Assembly (NCBI RefSeq): GCF_030696805.1
Contig: NZ_JAUYRO010000044.1
Coordinates: 1 to 64,000, forward strand
DNA: 64,000 bases
From: Methyloversatilis sp.
GTDB taxonomy: Bacteria > Pseudomonadota > Gammaproteobacteria > Burkholderiales > Rhodocyclaceae
Direction of reading: 5' to 3'
How positions within the stretch are numbered: position 1 is the first letter of the stretch; every line of letters begins with the position of its first letter. The position numbers and the translations under genes were made by a program. Shown here piece after piece: positions 33,393 through 43,247 of this stretch. A model generated the notes under the pieces. It worked only from the letters and a program-made list of their open reading frames with translations. It had not been told where the DNA came from and searched no databases.

Positions 33393-36300
33393 TTCAGCGG
33401 CTCCGTGCGGTCGTGCTGATGAGTAACGGCACCTGCGAGATAGCGGCGTATTGCTGCGTCCGTGCGGTCGTAGATATTGTCCAGCCGCTCCAACTGCTCC
33501 GCGAGATGTGCTGTCCCGCCCGCCCGGGCCGCCTGCTCGATATCCGTGCAGTACCCGGCCAGCTTCATGGCGCCGACTGAACGCGATGACGACTTCAATT
33601 TGTGTGCGACGTTCGCCACCGAGTTTGCGTCACCGCTGGTGCAGTGGTGTTGCAGTTCCCGACACTGCTGCCCGGCGCGTTCGACAAAAAGCTGCAGCAG
33701 GTCACGGATGGTCTTTTCCTTGTTGCCCAGGAAACGCCGCATTTCAACCGGGTCGAATATTTCGCTGTTGCCCTGTGCACCCGTGTCGCAACCCCGGTCC
33801 GGTTCAAGTTCCGAATCCGGCATCCACTGTTCGAGCGTCGCCTTCAGCATGTCGAGAGCAAGCGGTTTGGTCAGGTAGTCGTCAAATCCTTCGCTACGCG
33901 CCTGCGCTGCGGCACTGCGCAGTGCATTCGCGGTCAGCGCAATGATCGGCAGCGGCCTCCGGAATGACGCCATGTCGCCCGCACATGCAGCCTCTTCGGC
34001 ACGGATGGCGCGCAACAGCGCGTAGCCGTCCATTTCAGGCATGTGCACATCAGTCAGCAGCAGCGCATAACGGCCGGTCGCCCACATTCTGAAAGCCTCT
34101 CTTCCGTTGCTGGCCACCTCGGCCGTGCGACCGAGCAGCTCGAGCTGCTGCAGGATGACCTTCTGGTTGATGGCATCGTCTTCGGCAACCAGTATCAGCT
34201 CGCCTCTTGCCCGGGCGTCCACGATGGAAAGCGGTGCAATCGCGTCGAATGTTTCGCGTGCAGTCCACTCGCTGACAATGTCGGGCGACGCGCGCCCCGC
34301 AGCAATCGCGACCGCACGCAACAGCGCAGCGCGGCGCAGGACGCCTCCGTCAAGGCTGACCGCGTCCACGCCGGCGATGCGCGGCCGCCTGCGTCTGCCG
34401 TGCGTGATCAGCACATGCTGCAATTCGTCCAGGCTGTCCAGCGCCGATGTCCGGTTACGCGCGTTGGCGCTGCGGATGAGCACCACGGGTGGCGTGCATC
34501 CGACGGCGCGCATCGCCGCCTCGTCAGCGCTGGCAACCGAATGAACCGAAGCACCAGCGTGCGAAAGATAGCGCCGCAGAAGCGCCGGAAACAGCGCGTC
34601 GTCCAGCACGATGCATGACACGCCTGACAGGTCGGACAGCGTGTGCGGAGTCTGTTCGTCCGCCGCCACGAACGGCAACTCGACCGTGAACAGCGAGCCC
34701 TCGCCCGGCGCACTCGAGACCGCGATGGTGCCCCCCATCAGTTCGACCAGCCGCCGGCAGATGCTCAGGCCAAGCCCGGTGCCGCCGAAGCGGCGTGTGG
34801 CGGAACCTTCGCCCTGCAGGAATGGCGTGAACAATCTGACGATCGTCTCTTCCGGCATGCCGATGCCATTGTCCCGGATGCTGAAGGTGAGGCGGAGCGG
34901 ATCGCTGGAAACCACTTCGACGTTCAGGCTCACCCGGCCACGCATGTGCTTGCGGCCGCCGGAGAACTTGATCGCATTACCGACCAGGTTGTACAGAATC
35001 TGGCGCAGGCGTACCGAATCGGTCAGCACCTGCGATGGAATGTCCGGATCGACGAATACACTGAGATCGACCATGACGCCCTCAGCCACCGGAAGCAGGG
35101 CGTCACACAGGTTCTCGGCAAGATCCGACACCGTGACCGGTTCGTAAGCAATGTCCAGGCGTCCGGCTTCGATCTTCGAGAAATCCAGTACATCGTCGAT
35201 CAGGCCCAGCAGGATGCGGCCGGATTCGCGAGCGGTACGCACCATGTCTTCCTGCTTTGGCGAAAGCGGGCTGTGCGCCAGCACTTCGAGCATGCCGAGC
35301 ACGCCGTTCATCGGTGTGCGGATCTCGTGGCTCATATTGGCCAGGAATACGCTTTTGGCCTGGTTGGCCGCTTCGGCCTGCCGCTGCGCCTCTTCGAGCA
35401 GGGCGGTGCGGGACAGCACCAGCTCTTCCAGCCGGGTCTTGTATCGCGTCAGTTCCTGCTCGGCCTCCCGGCGTTGTGTCACGTCGGACCACTTGCCGAC
35501 GATGCGGATCGGCACGTCGGACGAATCACGTTCGACCCGCATATGGTCGTTGATCCAGATCCAGTCGCCGTTCCGCGTGCGGAAGCGATACTCGTGGATG
35601 ACATGGCCCTGCGTGAGTGCTTCGCGCACCCGGGGCAGCGCGCCTCCGAGGTCGTCCGGATGGACATTCGAAACCCACCAGTCCCGTGCCATGGTCTGTT
35701 CCGGCAGGTAGCCGAACAGCCACTCGATATTGTCGCTGACCCATTCGGGCACCACGCGGTTTCCCTGCACGGCCAGCGCGTAGGTCACGCCCGGACTGAC
35801 GGCGAGGTAGTGCTGAAGCCGGCTGGCGACGGTACGCAGTTCTTCCTCGGCCTGCCTGCGATCGGTGATATCGGTCATGCCGCCCAGCATGCGTTTCGGA
35901 AAACCGTCGGGGTCACGGATCACGTAAGCGCGGTCTATCACGTAGGCGTAGCTGCCGTCGCTGCGCCGGAAGCGATAGCTGTCGGACCACTGCTCGCTGC
36001 CGTCATCGATGACGCGGGTCATGCTTTCCATCACGCGCGCCACATCGGCTGAATGGATGCGTGAAATGCGCGATTCGATGGTTGGCTCCACCTTCGTCCG
36101 GTCATAGCCGAACAGTGTTTCAAGCCCGTCGTTCCACCACAGCGTGTTGTACAGCAGGTCCCAGTCCCAGATCGCGTCATTGGTCGCACGAGACAACCGG
36201 CGGAAGCGGTCTTCGCTGTCGCGCAGAGCCTGCTCCGCCCGCTTGCGCTCGGTGATGTCACGCTCGATCGCGACCCAGTGCGTGTACCGGCCCTTGTCGT

Positions 36301-39058
36301 TGGCGATCGGGACGATCTCCAGTTCCAGCCACAGCAATTCACCCGATTTTCTGTAGTTGATCAGCTCTTCGCGGACCGGTTGCCACTCGCCCAATGCCTT
36401 GCGCAAACGGGCCAGCGCCTCCGGCTGGGTCGCCGGCCCCTGCAGGAAGCGCGGTGTCCGGCCGATGGCTTCCTCGCGCGAATAGCCGGTCACCCGCTCG
36501 AACGCATCGTTGACGAACAGGATACGCGGCCCGTCCGGCGCGTCGATCGGCTCCGCTTCGGTAATCACGATGATGTCGCCCATGTGGGCAACACAGGTTT
36601 CGAGCAGACGCAGTTGCTCTTCGTCCTTGCGCCGCTGAGACACGTCGGAAATGACCCCTTCGATGGTGGTCCGGTTGTCTTCCGGGTTGAATACGCCTTG
36701 TCCGCGCTCCCACATCCAGCGTTCTCTGCCGTCCCGCGCGATGATTCGATAGCTCAGTTCGAACGGACGACCAGCCTGTATCGCGGCCAGCAAGGCGCGC
36801 CTGACGCCGGCGCGATCGTCGGGATGAATCAGCGACGCGTAGTGGGTGGCGCCGTCGCCCATCAGTTCGTCCGGTCTGTAACCGGTCAGATCGACGACTC
36901 CTTCGCTGACGAATTCCATCGTCCGTTCGTCGTCTGCCAGGCAGCGATAGACCATGCCGGGCAGATTGGCCATCAGCGTCAGCAGTTCGCGCCGGCTTTC
37001 CTGCAGCGCGTGCTCAGCATCCTTGCGCCCGGACACGTCCTGGAGCGCGCCCTGGAGCTGCACGATTCCGCCGGCTGCGTTGCGAACCGCTTCGCCGGTC
37101 GTGCGCACCCAACGCCGCTGCCCGGCAGCGGTCACGATCTGCACTTCAAGGTCGAATGGCGCGCCGGAGTTCAGGCATTCGGTGATCGCCGTGCTGACCA
37201 GAGGACGGTGTTCGGGGATGTAGAACTGCAGTGCCTGATCGAGGCTGGGCGTCTCGTCCGGGTGCAGGCCGTGGATGCGTCTGACTTCATCCGACCAGAT
37301 CATCGCGTGATCCGGCGACCTGATGATCCAGGCGCCGAGGTGGCTGACGCGCGAGGCCATGGCAAGCAGCGCCTCGGTTTGCATCAGGCGTGATTCGGCC
37401 TCTTTCTGCTGCGTGATGTCTTCGCACACGCCGATCATGCTGTGTGGCACACCCGCTGTATCGCGTTGCATCGACACGCTCATGCGACACCAGACAGTAC
37501 GGCCGTTCGACGCAAGGTCGCGTTTTTCCATGACGAAGCTGTCACGTTGACCGACCTGCAACTGGCTGATCAAGGCGCGAACGTCTGCAAGATCATCCGG
37601 ATGCGTGATCGACCACAGGGTGCACGCCAGCAACTCGTCTTCCGGGTAACCGAGCATGCGGCGATAGGCTGCATTGGTCGCGACGAAACGCCCGTCTGGC
37701 GTCGTGATCGCGATGCCGGTCGCGGCGTCCTCGAACACCTTGCGGAAGCTCTTTTCGGTCGACGCCAGCGCCTCGCGGGCCAGTTCCCGCTCGGTGGTAT
37801 CCATCACCATGCCGAGGCGCCGCCGCGGTTGGCCGTCGCCATCGAACACCACCTTGCCACGCTCGTACATCCATCGGATTTCGCCGTTCGGGCGCCGTAT
37901 TCGGTACGTGTTCTCGACGATGCTCCCGGCAAGCGTTTGCTCATAGATGCATGCGGCGACGGTACCGCGATCTTCCGGCACGATGTACGAAAGAAATTCG
38001 TCGAATGTGCAGCGGAAGTCTTTTGGGGCAGTGCCGAACAGCAGGCAGGTCTGTGCTGACCAGGTCAGTACCTTGCTGTCGAGATCGAATTCCCAGCTGC
38101 CCATTGCGGCGATGGCCTGTGCTTCATCAAGCAGCGCCGCCATGCGTTCAGTCTGATGCTGCGCGGTTTTGCGGGCGGTGATATCGGAGTGGGTGCCGAC
38201 CATGCGCAGCGCCTGACCGTTGCGATCCCGGGTGGCAACCATGCCGCGGTCGAGCACCCAGATGTAATGGCCGTCACGCGAACGCATGCGGTACTCGGCT
38301 TTATACGTAGGCGCCGACCCGTTCTGCAGCGCCCGCCGTTGCGCAATCGCCGACGCCAGATCGTCCGGATGCACGCGTGACGACCATGCCTCGGGTGCAG
38401 GAGCGATTTCCGACGACAGGTGGTCAAGGATCGTGCTCCACCGCTCGGAGTAGAACACCTCACCTGTTTCGATATTCCAGTCCCATACGCCCTGGGCGTT
38501 ACCAGCCAGTGCGAACTGCCAGCGTTCCTCGCTCTCGTGCAGCGCCGCCTCGGTTCGCGCACGCAGCTGCAGCTGCCGGCGGAGCTGTAGCTGCGTCATT
38601 ACCTGATCGGCCAGCGTTCGTAGCGCCTGGCGCTGCAACGCGTCGAGCCGCCGCGGCACCCAGTCGATCACGCACAGCGTGCCCAGTACTTCTCCACCTG
38701 GCGTCACCAGCGGCGCACCCGCGTAGGCGCGAATCTTCAACCCGCTCGTCACGAGCGGGTTGTCGGCAAAGCGGGGGTCGGCAAGTGCGTCTTCGACTTC
38801 GAGCGTGCTCGTCGAATCGAGCGCATGCGCGCAGAAAGACACGGAACGCGGCGTCTGATCGATATCGGTGCCGACTGCCGATTTGAACCATTGCCGATCG
38901 CCAGCCACCAGCGAAACGAGGGCGACCGGCATGGCGCAGATGTCTGCCGTCAGACGGGTGATCGCATCGAACGACTGTTCGGCCGGGGTATCGAGGATGT
39001 CGAACTCGGCCAGGGCGGCGAGGCGACTCGCCTCGTTTGCAGGCAGCGGGGCTTGCAT
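33389..39058 (-). CDS. Giant hybrid sensor histidine kinase: GAF, 8 PAS, HisKA, HATPase, REC, HPt
   Basis: A 1889-residue soluble kinase with no membrane segment. Order: GAF (about 15-155); eight PAS/PAC units (about 175-1195, most with the PAC-like DITERK-type linkers); HisKA with the phosphorylated His in SHEIRTPMNG (about 1242); HATPase with NLVGNAIKF (about 1356), DNGIGMPEE and GGTGLGLSI; a degenerate receiver with VLDDALFPALL; a true receiver (Asp in LLTDVHMPEMDG, about 1669); and an HPt with AHKLKSSS (about 1817). A full internal phosphorelay is present. Start is uncertain: ATG 39058 or TTG 39091. Two coupled receiver genes follow. Confidence 0.92.
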   Translation of the reverse strand: MQAPLPANEASRLAALAEFDILDTPAEQSFDAITRLTADICAMPVALVSLVAGDRQWFKSAVGTDIDQTPRSVSFCAHALDSTSTLEVEDALADPRFADNPLVTSGLKIRAYAGAPLVTPGGEVLGTLCVIDWVPRRLDALQRQALRTLADQVMTQLQLRRQLQLRARTEAALHESEERWQFALAGNAQGVWDWNIETGEVFYSERWSTILDHLSSEIAPAPEAWSSRVHPDDLASAIAQRRALQNGSAPTYKAEYRMRSRDGHYIWVLDRGMVATRDRNGQALRMVGTHSDITARKTAQHQTERMAALLDEAQAIAAMGSWEFDLDSKVLTWSAQTCLLFGTAPKDFRCTFDEFLSYIVPEDRGTVAACIYEQTLAGSIVENTYRIRRPNGEIRWMYERGKVVFDGDGQPRRRLGMVMDTTERELAREALASTEKSFRKVFEDAATGIAITTPDGRFVATNAAYRRMLGYPEDELLACTLWSITHPDDLADVRALISQLQVGQRDSFVMEKRDLASNGRTVWCRMSVSMQRDTAGVPHSMIGVCEDITQQKEAESRLMQTEALLAMASRVSHLGAWIIRSPDHAMIWSDEVRRIHGLHPDETPSLDQALQFYIPEHRPLVSTAITECLNSGAPFDLEVQIVTAAGQRRWVRTTGEAVRNAAGGIVQLQGALQDVSGRKDAEHALQESRRELLTLMANLPGMVYRCLADDERTMEFVSEGVVDLTGYRPDELMGDGATHYASLIHPDDRAGVRRALLAAIQAGRPFELSYRIIARDGRERWMWERGQGVFNPEDNRTTIEGVISDVSQRRKDEEQLRLLETCVAHMGDIIVITEAEPIDAPDGPRILFVNDAFERVTGYSREEAIGRTPRFLQGPATQPEALARLRKALGEWQPVREELINYRKSGELLWLELEIVPIANDKGRYTHWVAIERDITERKRAEQALRDSEDRFRRLSRATNDAIWDWDLLYNTLWWNDGLETLFGYDRTKVEPTIESRISRIHSADVARVMESMTRVIDDGSEQWSDSYRFRRSDGSYAYVIDRAYVIRDPDGFPKRMLGGMTDITDRRQAEEELRTVASRLQHYLAVSPGVTYALAVQGNRVVPEWVSDNIEWLFGYLPEQTMARDWWVSNVHPDDLGGALPRVREALTQGHVIHEYRFRTRNGDWIWINDHMRVERDSSDVPIRIVGKWSDVTQRREAEQELTRYKTRLEELVLSRTALLEEAQRQAEAANQAKSVFLANMSHEIRTPMNGVLGMLEVLAHSPLSPKQEDMVRTARESGRILLGLIDDVLDFSKIEAGRLDIAYEPVTVSDLAENLCDALLPVAEGVMVDLSVFVDPDIPSQVLTDSVRLRQILYNLVGNAIKFSGGRKHMRGRVSLNVEVVSSDPLRLTFSIRDNGIGMPEETIVRLFTPFLQGEGSATRRFGGTGLGLSICRRLVELMGGTIAVSSAPGEGSLFTVELPFVAADEQTPHTLSDLSGVSCIVLDDALFPALLRRYLSHAGASVHSVASADEAAMRAVGCTPPVVLIRSANARNRTSALDSLDELQHVLITHGRRRRPRIAGVDAVSLDGGVLRRAALLRAVAIAAGRASPDIVSEWTARETFDAIAPLSIVDARARGELILVAEDDAINQKVILQQLELLGRTAEVASNGREAFRMWATGRYALLLTDVHMPEMDGYALLRAIRAEEAACAGDMASFRRPLPIIALTANALRSAAAQARSEGFDDYLTKPLALDMLKATLEQWMPDSELEPDRGCDTGAQGNSEIFDPVEMRRFLGNKEKTIRDLLQLFVERAGQQCRELQHHCTSGDANSVANVAHKLKSSSRSVGAMKLAGYCTDIEQAARAGGTAHLAEQLERLDNIYDRTDAAIRRYLAGAVTHQHDRTEPLN

Positions 39059-39519
39059 GATTGCGTTCAAGCTCCTTGTGGCCGGCTTCAACCGTTAGGG
39101 CGCAGCAAAGGAAGCCGCGCATTTCAGCTTGCGCACTGATAGTTGATTGTGGACGGTCGGATCGCCTGGCAACCGGAGAACACGATGCATTTTGTATCCA
39201 TCTGTTTCAGAACCGATCGCACATCGCCCACTTTCACCTACCTGCTCGGTCATGATCGACCGGATGGATCAAGCGTGCAATATGTGCAGGCCGCGTCTTG
39301 CCGAATACCCAAAGTCTTGTGCGGCACCGGGACCATCGCTCTGAACGCTGGCGTGCAGGTTCGGCTGCAGTGTGTGTTGTGTGTGAGGCAGTCGGTGCGG
39401 CCGCGCTGAAATGGCGCTGCAGAAAATCCTGAACACGAACTTCGAGCGTCGAACGCGATCAAGTTCCGGTGCCGAAACCCGTTAAGACGACGTATAAAAC
39501 CGTTCCGATCAATCTGGCC
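39059..39519. other. Gene-free divergent region between the hybrid kinase and EAL genes
   Basis: About 460 bases. I see no gene. TATAAA at 39493-39498, 21 bases before ATG 39520, could be the -10 element of the EAL gene, but no good -35 is at 17 bases. AAGGAG lies 13 bases before the kinase ATG. No terminator or RNA structure stands out. Confidence 0.5.
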
Positions 39520-40353
39520 ATGACCCGCTCCATCACCGATATCCAACCCGGAACCACCGGCTGTTCAGGCTGCAAGTCGCCCGCGGACTCCCAGTTCCAG
39601 CTTTCCTTCGCCTACCAGCCGATCGTCGACGTCATTGCTCGGACGATATTTGCCCACGAGGCTCTGGTGCGCGGCCCGGCCGGCGAAGGTGCGGCATCGG
39701 TGCTCGACAAGGTCGATGACAAGAACCGCTACTGGTTCGACCAGATCTGCCGCCGCACGGCCATAGAGGGCGCTGCCCGCCTGGGCATGTCCGAGCTGCT
39801 GTCGATCAATTTCCTGCCCAACGCGATCTACCGCCCCGAAGTGTGCATTCGTGCGACGCTCGATGCCGCGCGCGACTTCAACTTTCCGGTCGAGCAGATC
39901 CTGTTCGAGGCAACCGAAGGCGAACGGGTCGGCGATGCGCGCTGGCTGAGCGAAATCTTCACCGAATACCAGCGTCTTGGATTCAAGACCGCCATTGATG
40001 ATTTCGGGGCGGGTTATTCCGGCCTGAACCTGCTTGCGCTGTTCCAGCCGGATTACATCAAGATCGACATGGAACTGATCCGCAACATCGACCAGCGTCG
40101 TGCGAGCCGCGCCATCGTGCGCGGCGTGCTGCGCACCTGCGAGGAGCTGGGTATTGCCGTCATCGCCGAGGGCGTCGAAACCGTGGCCGAGCGCGATGTG
40201 CTGATCGACTCCGGTGTGCGGCTGATGCAGGGCTGGCTGTTCGCAAAAGCGGCCTTCAATTCCATTGCCACCGTGGACCCGCTCGCGTGGCCAGATCCGT
40301 CACGCGTGCTGCCGCCACGCAGACGCGCCTCCGATCGCATTTCCCCTGAATGA
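39520..40353 (+). CDS. Stand-alone EAL-domain phosphodiesterase
   Basis: A 277-residue single-domain protein with HEALVRG (EAL motif), NFLPNAIY, FEATEGERV, IDDFGAGYSGLNLL, IKIDMELI and AEGVET. The metal Asp pair and catalytic Glu are kept, so it should hydrolyse cyclic-di-GMP. The EAL type (HEALVRG, FLPNA) is that found after BLUF domains, but no sensor is fused here. GTG 39469 is an alternative start. Its stop overlaps the start of the PAS-GGDEF gene (ATGA), so a cyclase and a phosphodiesterase are made together. Confidence 0.88.
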   Translation: MTRSITDIQPGTTGCSGCKSPADSQFQLSFAYQPIVDVIARTIFAHEALVRGPAGEGAASVLDKVDDKNRYWFDQICRRTAIEGAARLGMSELLSINFLPNAIYRPEVCIRATLDAARDFNFPVEQILFEATEGERVGDARWLSEIFTEYQRLGFKTAIDDFGAGYSGLNLLALFQPDYIKIDMELIRNIDQRRASRAIVRGVLRTCEELGIAVIAEGVETVAERDVLIDSGVRLMQGWLFAKAAFNSIATVDPLAWPDPSRVLPPRRRASDRISPE

Positions 40354-41261
40354 ACCGATCTGTCGCAGCACATGCCGGCTTCACGGCTGCGCTCGATCCG
40401 GGCGGTGTGTTCGACCACGCTGCAGCCGGCATCGCGTGGTTTGATGCAGACGACGTGCTGCGCTATGCCAACCGCTGGTTCGAGTCGAGCTACAACGTCC
40501 GTGCGGCGGACCACCCGAGCTGGGAAGACATGATGCGCAACTGCCACGCCACGCGGCAGGGCGTGCTGATCGACACCGACGACATCGACGGCTGGATATC
40601 CGCCGTGCAGTTGCGCCGGCGCAGCCGGCCGACGCGCAGTTTCGAATCCGATCTGACCGACGGGCGCTGGGTGTGGGTGGTCGAAACCATCGACGCCGGC
40701 GGCGGTGTGCTGACGCTGGCCAGTGACATTTCCGACCTGAAACGGCGCGAGGTCGTGCTGCAGCAGAATTACGATCATGCATTGCATGTGTCGCAGCGCG
40801 ATGCGCTGACCGGCCTGTACAACCGGCGCTATGCGTTCGAGCACCTGCAGGCGGCGGTGGCGGCATCGGTCATGGGGAGCATGACGCTGATTCTGGTCAT
40901 GATCGACATCGATCACTTCAAGGCCTGCAACGATCTGCACGGACATGACGTCGGTGACCAGGTGCTGCGCGATTTCGCCGAGCGCCTGCGCAGCGGCATC
41001 CGCGCCAGCGATGTCGCAGCCCGTATCGGCGGCGAGGAATTCCTGCTGATCATGCCCGACATGCAGATTTCCGGCGTCGCCATGCTGTTGAACCGGCTGC
41101 AGGCGCCCGAATCCGTGCCATCAGGGTTGCCGGCTTACACGTTCTCCGCCGGTGTGACTTCGGTACGGCCCGACGACTGTCCCGAGACCTTGTTCCGACG
41201 CACCGATCGTGCGCTCTACTCGGCGAAGAACCGCGGCCGCAACCGCTACGTCTTCGTCTGA
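40350..41261 (+). CDS. PAS-GGDEF diguanylate cyclase
   Basis: A 303-residue soluble protein. A PAS domain (about 12-125: AAGIAWFDADDVLRYANRWF) precedes a short linker (DLKRREVVLQQNY) and a GGDEF domain (about 145-300) with the active loop RIGGEEF and IDIDHFKACNDLHGHDVGDQVL. Coupled by an ATGA overlap to the EAL gene upstream. The pair may set a local cyclic-di-GMP level. Confidence 0.92.
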   Translation: MNRSVAAHAGFTAALDPGGVFDHAAAGIAWFDADDVLRYANRWFESSYNVRAADHPSWEDMMRNCHATRQGVLIDTDDIDGWISAVQLRRRSRPTRSFESDLTDGRWVWVVETIDAGGGVLTLASDISDLKRREVVLQQNYDHALHVSQRDALTGLYNRRYAFEHLQAAVAASVMGSMTLILVMIDIDHFKACNDLHGHDVGDQVLRDFAERLRSGIRASDVAARIGGEEFLLIMPDMQISGVAMLLNRLQAPESVPSGLPAYTFSAGVTSVRPDDCPETLFRRTDRALYSAKNRGRNRYVFV

Positions 41262-41276
41262 CCAGAACGGCGTGCG

Positions 41277-42584
41277 CTAAAGCTCGTCTGCTGTGCCGGC
41301 CCAGCGACAGTCGTCGCCACTGTGCTTGGCGCGATACATGGCTTTGTCGGCGGCTTCCAGCAGCGCGAGCGCAGCTTCACCATGATCTGGATAGACCGCG
41401 ATACCGATGCTGGGCAGCACCGTGATATGGCGACCGGCCAGCGTGACGGGCTGACCGAGCGCACTGCGAATCTTGCGGGCGACCACCAGTGCGTCCTCGC
41501 GCTGCGGAATGCCGGGCAGCAGCACGACGAATTCGTCGCCGCCGACGCGCGCCACCGTGTCGGCTTCGCGCACACAGCGCTTGAGCCGCTGTGCAGTTTC
41601 CTGCAACAGTTGATCACCGGTCGAATGGCCCAGCGTGTCATTCACTTCCTTGAACCGGTCGAGATCCAGATAGAGCAGGCCGACGTGACCGTGCTCGCGG
41701 CGCGCTGCGGATAGCGCCGTGTCGAGGCGGTCGCGCAGCAGCGCGCGGTTGGGCAAGCCGGTCAGTTCATCGAACCGGGCCATGCGCTTGAGCTGCGCAA
41801 GCAGCTGCATGCGTTCGATGGCGGTGGCAACCTGGGTCGATACAAAATGGAGCAGTGCAAGGTCACGGTCGGTATAGCAGGCTTCGCCAGGCATGCTTTT
41901 GAGCACCAGCGCACCGGTTGTGCGGTGCTCGGTTTTCAGCGGCACAGCCAGCCAGCAGCAGGCGTCGGGCGTGGCGGCGGTGCGCAGCTGCGACTGACCG
42001 GTACGAACCACTTCGCTGCACAGCGCGTGCGGCGGAGCCGCTCGATGTTCGTCGAGGCTGTAGGGAAAGCTGAGCACGCCGTCGCCGTCGGCGGTGGCTA
42101 CAAAGAAGTTGTTGGCCGGCACCAGACTGTCGATGATCAGCCGGATATGAGCGCACAGTGCCGGCAGGTCGCTTGCTGCGTGCGCCGCTTCGGACAGCGC
42201 GTACAGCGCGGCCTGTGTGGCTTCGGCACGCTTGCGCTCCGTGATGTCGCGCGCAACCGCAATGCGCAGCCGGTCGGAGTCGGACCAGCGGGCCGACCAC
42301 AGGATATGCACGCGCCGGCCATCCTTGCGCACATAGCTGTTTTCGAAATTCAGCTTGTGCTCGCCCGCCATGATGTCGGCCGCCGCCTGCAGCGTGCGGG
42401 CACGGTCTTCCGGTGCCACCAGATCGATCATCGCGCGGCCGATCATTTCGTCCGGCGTGTAACCGAAGATGCGTTCGCAGGCCGCGCTGACGAACACGAA
42501 GCGGCCGTGTTCGTCGACGACGCATATGGCGTCGGGCAGCAGGTCGAGGAAGGCCCGTTTCGCAAGTATCGGCGGTAATGGCAT
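41277..42584 (-). CDS. PAS-GAF-GGDEF diguanylate cyclase
   Basis: A 435-residue soluble protein: PAS (about 8-120, FLDLLPDAICVVDEHGRF), GAF (about 130-265, with AALYALSEAAHAA, WLAVPLK and LLHFVSTQVATAIERM) and GGDEF (about 275-430) with RVGGDEF and DLDRFKEVNDTLGH. It has no EAL domain. Converges on the PAS-GGDEF gene with 15 bases between stops. The GAF ligand is unknown. Confidence 0.92.
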   Translation of the reverse strand: MPLPPILAKRAFLDLLPDAICVVDEHGRFVFVSAACERIFGYTPDEMIGRAMIDLVAPEDRARTLQAAADIMAGEHKLNFENSYVRKDGRRVHILWSARWSDSDRLRIAVARDITERKRAEATQAALYALSEAAHAASDLPALCAHIRLIIDSLVPANNFFVATADGDGVLSFPYSLDEHRAAPPHALCSEVVRTGQSQLRTAATPDACCWLAVPLKTEHRTTGALVLKSMPGEACYTDRDLALLHFVSTQVATAIERMQLLAQLKRMARFDELTGLPNRALLRDRLDTALSAARREHGHVGLLYLDLDRFKEVNDTLGHSTGDQLLQETAQRLKRCVREADTVARVGGDEFVVLLPGIPQREDALVVARKIRSALGQPVTLAGRHITVLPSIGIAVYPDHGEAALALLEAADKAMYRAKHSGDDCRWAGTADEL

Positions 42585-42668
42585 AGCCCCGAAAATACTA
42601 CGCGAGCGCAGCCTGGCGGGTGAATTTTGCTTGCGCGCCTCGTGCGCAATCAGGAGGTCAACGGACGA

Positions 42669-43247
42669 TCAACGTGCCGGCACGATGCGCAGGCTATCCA
42701 TCAGCCGCTCTGCAGCAGGCCGGCCGCGGTCGAAATAGCGACCGCGCGGCGCGTCGAACAGAATCAGGTAAAGCCGGTCGCCGACGACGGCACCACGGCC
42801 CGCCCCCGCGCGCTCCACCTCTTCGCTGCGCGCCGTGAAGAGATACGCGAAGCGAAAGCCCGGGCTGCCCGATACCGTGTCGGGTGCAAGGGACTGCAGC
42901 TGGAACTGTCCACCATTGCCGGCCAGCATGGTTTCGACGAGGCCGACCGTGTCCTCCGGCGTCATGTGGCTGCGGAACAGCGGTGGCTTGCCATTGCGCG
43001 GCGCCAGGTCGTCCAGTGCCACACCGTCGGCCACACCGCTGAAGAACGCCAGCCGATCGATCGGCAGACCATGCTGGGTCCACATTTCCCGGTGCCTGGA
43101 GCCGTACGGCGTGTGGTGGTTCCAGTCGCCGCCGGCCTGCACTTCCATGCTGCCGCGCACCAGAACGGGGGCCGATTCGACGCGCTTGAACTGGCCGCCG
43201 CAGCCGGTCAGCAGAAGGGTGAGGAAAAGCAGGCAGATCAGTTTCAT
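42669..43247 (-). CDS. Predicted lipoprotein of the M48 operon
   Basis: A 192-residue protein with a lipoprotein signal (LLFLTLLLTGCGG, lipobox LTGC). The rest is soluble and I do not recognise a family; it contains GLPIDRLAFFSGVADG and FRSHMTPEDTVGLVETML. The residue after the lipid Cys is Gly, so outer-membrane sorting is expected. Its ATG overlaps the stop of the M48 peptidase (ATGA), so it is co-translated with it. Confidence 0.78.
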   Translation of the reverse strand: MKLICLLFLTLLLTGCGGQFKRVESAPVLVRGSMEVQAGGDWNHHTPYGSRHREMWTQHGLPIDRLAFFSGVADGVALDDLAPRNGKPPLFRSHMTPEDTVGLVETMLAGNGGQFQLQSLAPDTVSGSPGFRFAYLFTARSEEVERAGAGRGAVVGDRLYLILFDAPRGRYFDRGRPAAERLMDSLRIVPAR

